A stretch of 64,000 bases of DNA from JBGPHT01 sp041484525 (GTDB lineage Bacteria; Acidobacteriota; Terriglobia; Bryobacterales; Bryobacteraceae), in assembly GCA_041484525.1 (NCBI GenBank), contig JBGPHT010000017.1, forward strand, positions 14,784 to 78,783, in the 5' to 3' direction. Below the pieces are notes generated by a model. It was given only the letters and a program-made list of their open reading frames with translations, ran no database searches and was not told the origin of the DNA. Both the position numbers and the translations under genes were made by a program. The stretch's first letter is position 1. Every line of letters starts with the position of its first letter. Shown one piece after another: positions 61,801 to 64,000 of the stretch.

Positions 61801-62378
61801 ATGTCGTTCAGGTTGCCGCGGGTTCCGCCCATCGAGAAGTTGACGATGTGGGTGGGTTCGAAAGGACGATCCAGCCGGACGCTGCCGTTAAAGGTCACGC
61901 CCGCGGTCAGCCCGATCAGCAGGAACGGATTGCCGTAGGAAAGCGGAAGGCTGGCCACGCGCTTGGCGTCGACCACGGTGCCGAGCGACGAGCTTTCCGA
62001 GTTGAGCAGCGGTGCCTCGGCAGTCACCGTTACCGACTGGTCGGGAGCGCCGATTTCGAGCACAATGTTGATGTCCAGGCGATCGGCGACGCGGACTTCG
62101 ATGCCGCTGCGAACAGCCTTTTTGAAGCCCTGTACCGCGACTTCGATCTGATAAAGGCCAGGCGACAGTAACGGCGCCAGATAAATGCCCTCGCCATTTG
62201 TGCTAAGAGCGGATTTGGTTCCCATCGCGGCGTTGCTTACTACCACCTGCGCGCCGGGAATAACTGAGCCGCTTGGATCCGTTACGCGTCCGACGATGGT
62301 GCCTCTCGTATCCTGCGACCGTCCTGAAGCCGCGGCCAGGCACAGAAGCGCCATCGGCGCGATAATGCGACGTAGCAT
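58830..62378 (-). CDS. TonB-dependent-receptor-like outer-membrane protein with carboxypeptidase-regulatory domain
   Basis: This is a 1182-residue outer-membrane protein. A signal peptide (APMALLCLAAASGRSQ) precedes a carboxypeptidase-regulatory domain (GTIVGRVTDPSGSVIPGAQV, YQIEVAVQGFKK), then a plug-like region (SVTVTAEAPLL, GGTRGNLNDITIDGAP) and a large beta-barrel that ends LQLSLRYIF with the C-terminal Phe. This is the typical Acidobacteriota receptor for polymers or peptides; the substrate is not known. The start ATG at 62378 has GGAGG five bases upstream. A terminator follows. The adjacent winged-helix regulator at 62574 is divergent and may control it. Confidence 0.9.
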   Translation of the reverse strand: MLRRIIAPMALLCLAAASGRSQDTRGTIVGRVTDPSGSVIPGAQVVVSNAAMGTKSALSTNGEGIYLAPLLSPGLYQIEVAVQGFKKAVRSGIEVRVADRLDINIVLEIGAPDQSVTVTAEAPLLNSESSSLGTVVDAKRVASLPLSYGNPFLLIGLTAGVTFNGSVRLDRPFEPTHIVNFSMGGTRGNLNDITIDGAPTTATANAFEVTASYVPPTDIVQEFKVQTNTFDAQFGQTQGGVTNISIKSGTNTFHGSVNYSFQRPSFWGNDFFLNKAGTPRPDFLFNRWGGSFSGPVRIPKIYNGKNKTFFLFGYEGIHDSRPRHDDTSNTVPTPAMRNGDFSALLAAPNGSQYTIYDPSTRAVAPSGRFSQSPFPGNKIPSNKFDKVGAAILSYYPATEKTPGDPLGLSNYQDATTAEKAKYYNFTQRVDQNIGDRQRFFVRYSAYIRNSTYNQYFDNAFVGDQFYFYSKTAAFDHVYTLSPTMVLNTRYSYNRFIRGSDQPAAAVGFDLASLGFSPQFISQVPKDQVRFPRINLTGYISNGHTNENRPVMNHTVASTLTKSAGAHSLRGGFEYRVYQEADQFKSNQQTGQFTFGTTWTRGPLDNSAGAPSSIGQSVAELLLGLPDSGSITRQSDYIEQSGSWGFFVQDDWKVAPRLTLNLGLRYEFETPLHERFDRSTLGFDTSYTQPISAAAQAAYATIYPAISGGFPQLPVSALVLKGGMTFAGLNGNNGNLYNTPKNVLMPRLGIAYQLNSKTVLRSGFGMFAGFLGERRGDVFQNGFTQNTNMVLTTDNGLHFLTTLANPFPNGVAEAVGAAAGLQTYLGQGFTYFNQNPKIPVTMRWEASLQHQFRSFLFEANYLGNKTNHIEITRNINTLPRQYLSTLTTRDDANNNLLTASISNPLYNLVPGNSQGIYTGTTTSRQTLLSPYPAFGSNGINTTENTGYSWYHSFQFTASKRFAKGYTIQGSYTLQKWMQAVNLLNAADLAPVREISDADAPHRINISSVWSLPFGKGRAFLSGANGLVSRLVGGWEVSGIWSIQSGFALPWGNVIYYGNPKDIQQPLGLRSPENWFNVANFETASAKQLLGNQLRTWPLRFPTLRGPRQNNLDLALIKQTRITEGRNIEFRAEALNAANHPYFPNPNMTVTAAQSIKDTGFGQISASTMNNYARRLQLSLRYIF

Positions 62379-62470
62379 ATTTGCCTCCAAATGAAACGCT
62401 CGATCAATTCTCGAGCCGATCCCCGGCCCGAGTCATGCCTGCATTTCCCCTATTGCAATCATTTCTAGCG

Positions 62471-62490
62471 AACATGGTACAACATGGTCC
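62471..62490. promoter_or_regulatory. 10-bp tandem repeat between regulator and receptor genes
   Basis: AACATGGTAC and AACATGGTCC (nine of ten identical) stand side by side, one helical turn apart, in the 195-bp gap between the divergent winged-helix regulator and the TonB-type receptor. They would suit head-to-tail binding of the regulator encoded next door. No promoter was placed with confidence. Confidence 0.35.
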
Positions 62491-62573
62491 GAAAATCTCA
62501 TAGAAGATTGGGGATAGACGGTGTACGGGGATGGTAGGTAACCGGGTGTGTATCTTTGCTAAGATATTGAAAA

Positions 62574-63836
62574 ATGGTCGTAGGGGTAGATATTGTGCGA
62601 GCCCAGGTGGACCGCCTGGTGCAGAGCAAGACTTTCGAAACGTCGGAAGTCCATCGCCGTCTCCTGCAGTACCTGGCTGAAAAAGCGCTCAACGGAGAAG
62701 CCGATCGCCTCAAAGAATATACCATCGGTATCGAGGCTTTCGGGAAACCGAGCTCCTACGACCCCAGGCACGACACCATCGTCCGGCTGCAGACCGGGCG
62801 CCTTCGCCAGAAGCTCGCCACCTACTATCAAACGGAAGCTAACGGTGACGACATAGTCGTCAGCCTTCCCAAGGGCGCCTTCAAGCTGAGCTTCGAGGCA
62901 GTGCCCGTCAAAGCGCCCACCGAGCAACCGGAGGAAACGCCGAGACTGCGTCGCCAGTCGCGGCTGCTGGCCATCGCACTCGCCGTAGTCACGCTGTGGG
63001 CGGCTACCGGCACCATCCTCCTGCTGCGCAATCAGCGCGCTCCCACCGGCAACTGGACCCCGGATCTCGAAGCCCTCTGGGCCCCGTTTCTCGAAAGCAA
63101 GCGTTCCATCCTGCTCTGCCTGGGCGCACCGTTGTTTGTGCGAATCCCGAATTACGGATTTTTCCGCGATCCCAGAGCCAACGAATGGGAGGAGGCCCTG
63201 CACTCCGAACGTATCGGCGCCATGCGGAAGGCGACAGGCGATCCGGAGATCAGTCCGATCTACCCCTTCACCGGCGCCGGTGAGGCCGCGGCGGGGGTCC
63301 AGCTTGTCAAGCTGCTTTCCTCCCGAAAACCGGATCTGCAGTTGACGCGCAGCAATTTGCTTTCCTGGCAGCAGGTTTCGGACCAGGACATCGTCTTCAT
63401 CGGACCGCCCAAGTTTAACGTGCACCTACAGGCCGCATCGCTCGCCCAGGACATCGTGGTCGAGCCCGACGGCATTCGCAATCTCAAACCGCGTCCGGGC
63501 GAGCCTGTTTTCCTGCAGGACCATATCGTGGCGGGCAAAGTTTCCGAGGGAGAGACGCACGCGCTGATCAGCCGCACCCCCGGCCTCTCGGGCGTGGGTG
63601 AGCTGCTGATGATGGCCGGCAACGCGTCGCCGGATACGCTGGCCGCGGCGGAATGGCTGACGCAGCCCGGGCGCGCGAAGGAACTGGTGGGCCGCTTGCG
63701 GTTGCCTTCGGGCGAGATCCCCCGTTACTTCCAGATCGTGATCAAAGTGACTTTCAAACAGGGCATCCCGGTGCAGAGCTCCTACGTGTTCCACCACGTT
63801 ATTTCCGATACTCCGCGCAGCCCCGCCCGCCAGTAG
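62574..63836 (+). CDS. membrane-anchored winged-helix regulator
   Basis: This is a 420-residue protein with an N-terminal DNA-binding winged-helix-like region: LVQSKTFETSEVHRRLLQYL, ADRLKEYTIGIEAFGK and SYDPRHDTIVRLQTGRLRQKLATYY, then ISLPKGAFKLSF-like VVSLPKGAFKLSF. A single membrane helix follows (LLAIALAVVTLWAATGTILLL, about 130-150). The remaining 270 residues are outside and have no clear family. Proteins of this layout, with a cytoplasmic DNA-binding domain and an outer sensing domain, are frequent in Acidobacteriota next to receptors of the type at 58830. The start is ATG 62574; no clear ribosome binding site precedes it. Confidence 0.78.
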   Translation: MVVGVDIVRAQVDRLVQSKTFETSEVHRRLLQYLAEKALNGEADRLKEYTIGIEAFGKPSSYDPRHDTIVRLQTGRLRQKLATYYQTEANGDDIVVSLPKGAFKLSFEAVPVKAPTEQPEETPRLRRQSRLLAIALAVVTLWAATGTILLLRNQRAPTGNWTPDLEALWAPFLESKRSILLCLGAPLFVRIPNYGFFRDPRANEWEEALHSERIGAMRKATGDPEISPIYPFTGAGEAAAGVQLVKLLSSRKPDLQLTRSNLLSWQQVSDQDIVFIGPPKFNVHLQAASLAQDIVVEPDGIRNLKPRPGEPVFLQDHIVAGKVSEGETHALISRTPGLSGVGELLMMAGNASPDTLAAAEWLTQPGRAKELVGRLRLPSGEIPRYFQIVIKVTFKQGIPVQSSYVFHHVISDTPRSPARQ

Positions 63837-63839
63837 TTG

Positions 63840-63873
63840 TTTCATCTGCGTTCATCTGCGTCCATCAACGGCC
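63840..63873 (+). repeat. dispersed intergenic repeat of the TTCATCTGCG type
   Basis: TTCATCTGCG occurs twice in a row, then TCCATCAACGG. This resembles the scattered 'TTCATCTGCGTTCATCTGCG' intergenic sequence of many soil bacteria. It follows the regulator gene directly. The identification rests on memory of such repeats. Confidence 0.45.
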
Positions 63874-64000
63874 CAAAATTTCGATTCGTCAGAAAAATCT
63901 GTGGGTGAGTTCTGGCTCGGGCAGTTTGCCAAGTGAATGATAGAGTGCCAGTTCGGTGACTCGGAAGGTTCGGAACCCATAGGATCTTCTCATAGTGACT

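Overview
The window is GC-rich DNA that fits an Acidobacteriota genome of the Bryobacter/Solibacter type. This placement is inferred from a large TonB-type receptor with an N-terminal carboxypeptidase-regulatory domain, a membrane-anchored winged-helix regulator beside it, a PEP-CTERM protein, many Hanks-type kinases and the gene mix. No rRNA or tRNA was seen, so it is not proven.

Layout. 1-3354 (minus): a partial YncE/phosphoesterase, a secreted DUF1579-like protein and a small membrane protein. 3371-18347 (minus): the structural half of a type VI secretion system (T6SS), transcribed from tssB: tssB, tssC, two hcp genes, tagJ (impE), tssA, tssE, tssF, tssG, clpV (tssH), vgrG, an unknown gene and a PAAR tip gene. 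18560-22327: two methyltransferases, a 28-bp inverted repeat and a DUF433/DUF5615 toxin-antitoxin pair. 22410-39462: tssK1, a membrane SpoIIE-type phosphatase (frameshifted), a minus-strand proline-rich protein with 16 GEFTxMF repeats, tssK2, tssL (frameshifted), tssM, a PpkA-like Ser/Thr kinase with a formylglycine-enzyme-like domain, and a hybrid histidine kinase. No tssJ was found.

39523-47754 (plus) is a tight operon: FHA protein, PP2C phosphatase, Ser/Thr kinase, one protein joining a RodA/FtsW (SEDS) glycosyltransferase to a class B penicillin-binding transpeptidase, and an FhaA-like protein. Its content matches the fhaA-fhaB-pstP-rodA-pbpA-pknA-pknB cell-wall operon of actinobacteria, with rodA and pbpA fused. 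Together with the T6SS kinase and SpoIIE phosphatase, the region holds two kinases, two PP2C-fold phosphatases, two FHA readers and a protein carrying 15 repeated Thr/Ser motifs. I infer a phosphothreonine signalling module linking T6SS assembly and peptidoglycan synthesis.

47740-62378: a frameshifted secreted carboxypeptidase-regulatory protein, an ECF41 sigma factor with a frameshifted FAD oxidoreductase, a small outer-membrane barrel, lptB and a large LptA/LptC-like protein, a one-domain asparaginase homologue, groES-groEL with a CIRCE-like site, a PEP-CTERM protein and the TonB-type receptor. 62574-63836: the divergent membrane winged-helix regulator. Six single-base frame breaks affect four genes, so either the assembly has indel errors or these genes are decaying.
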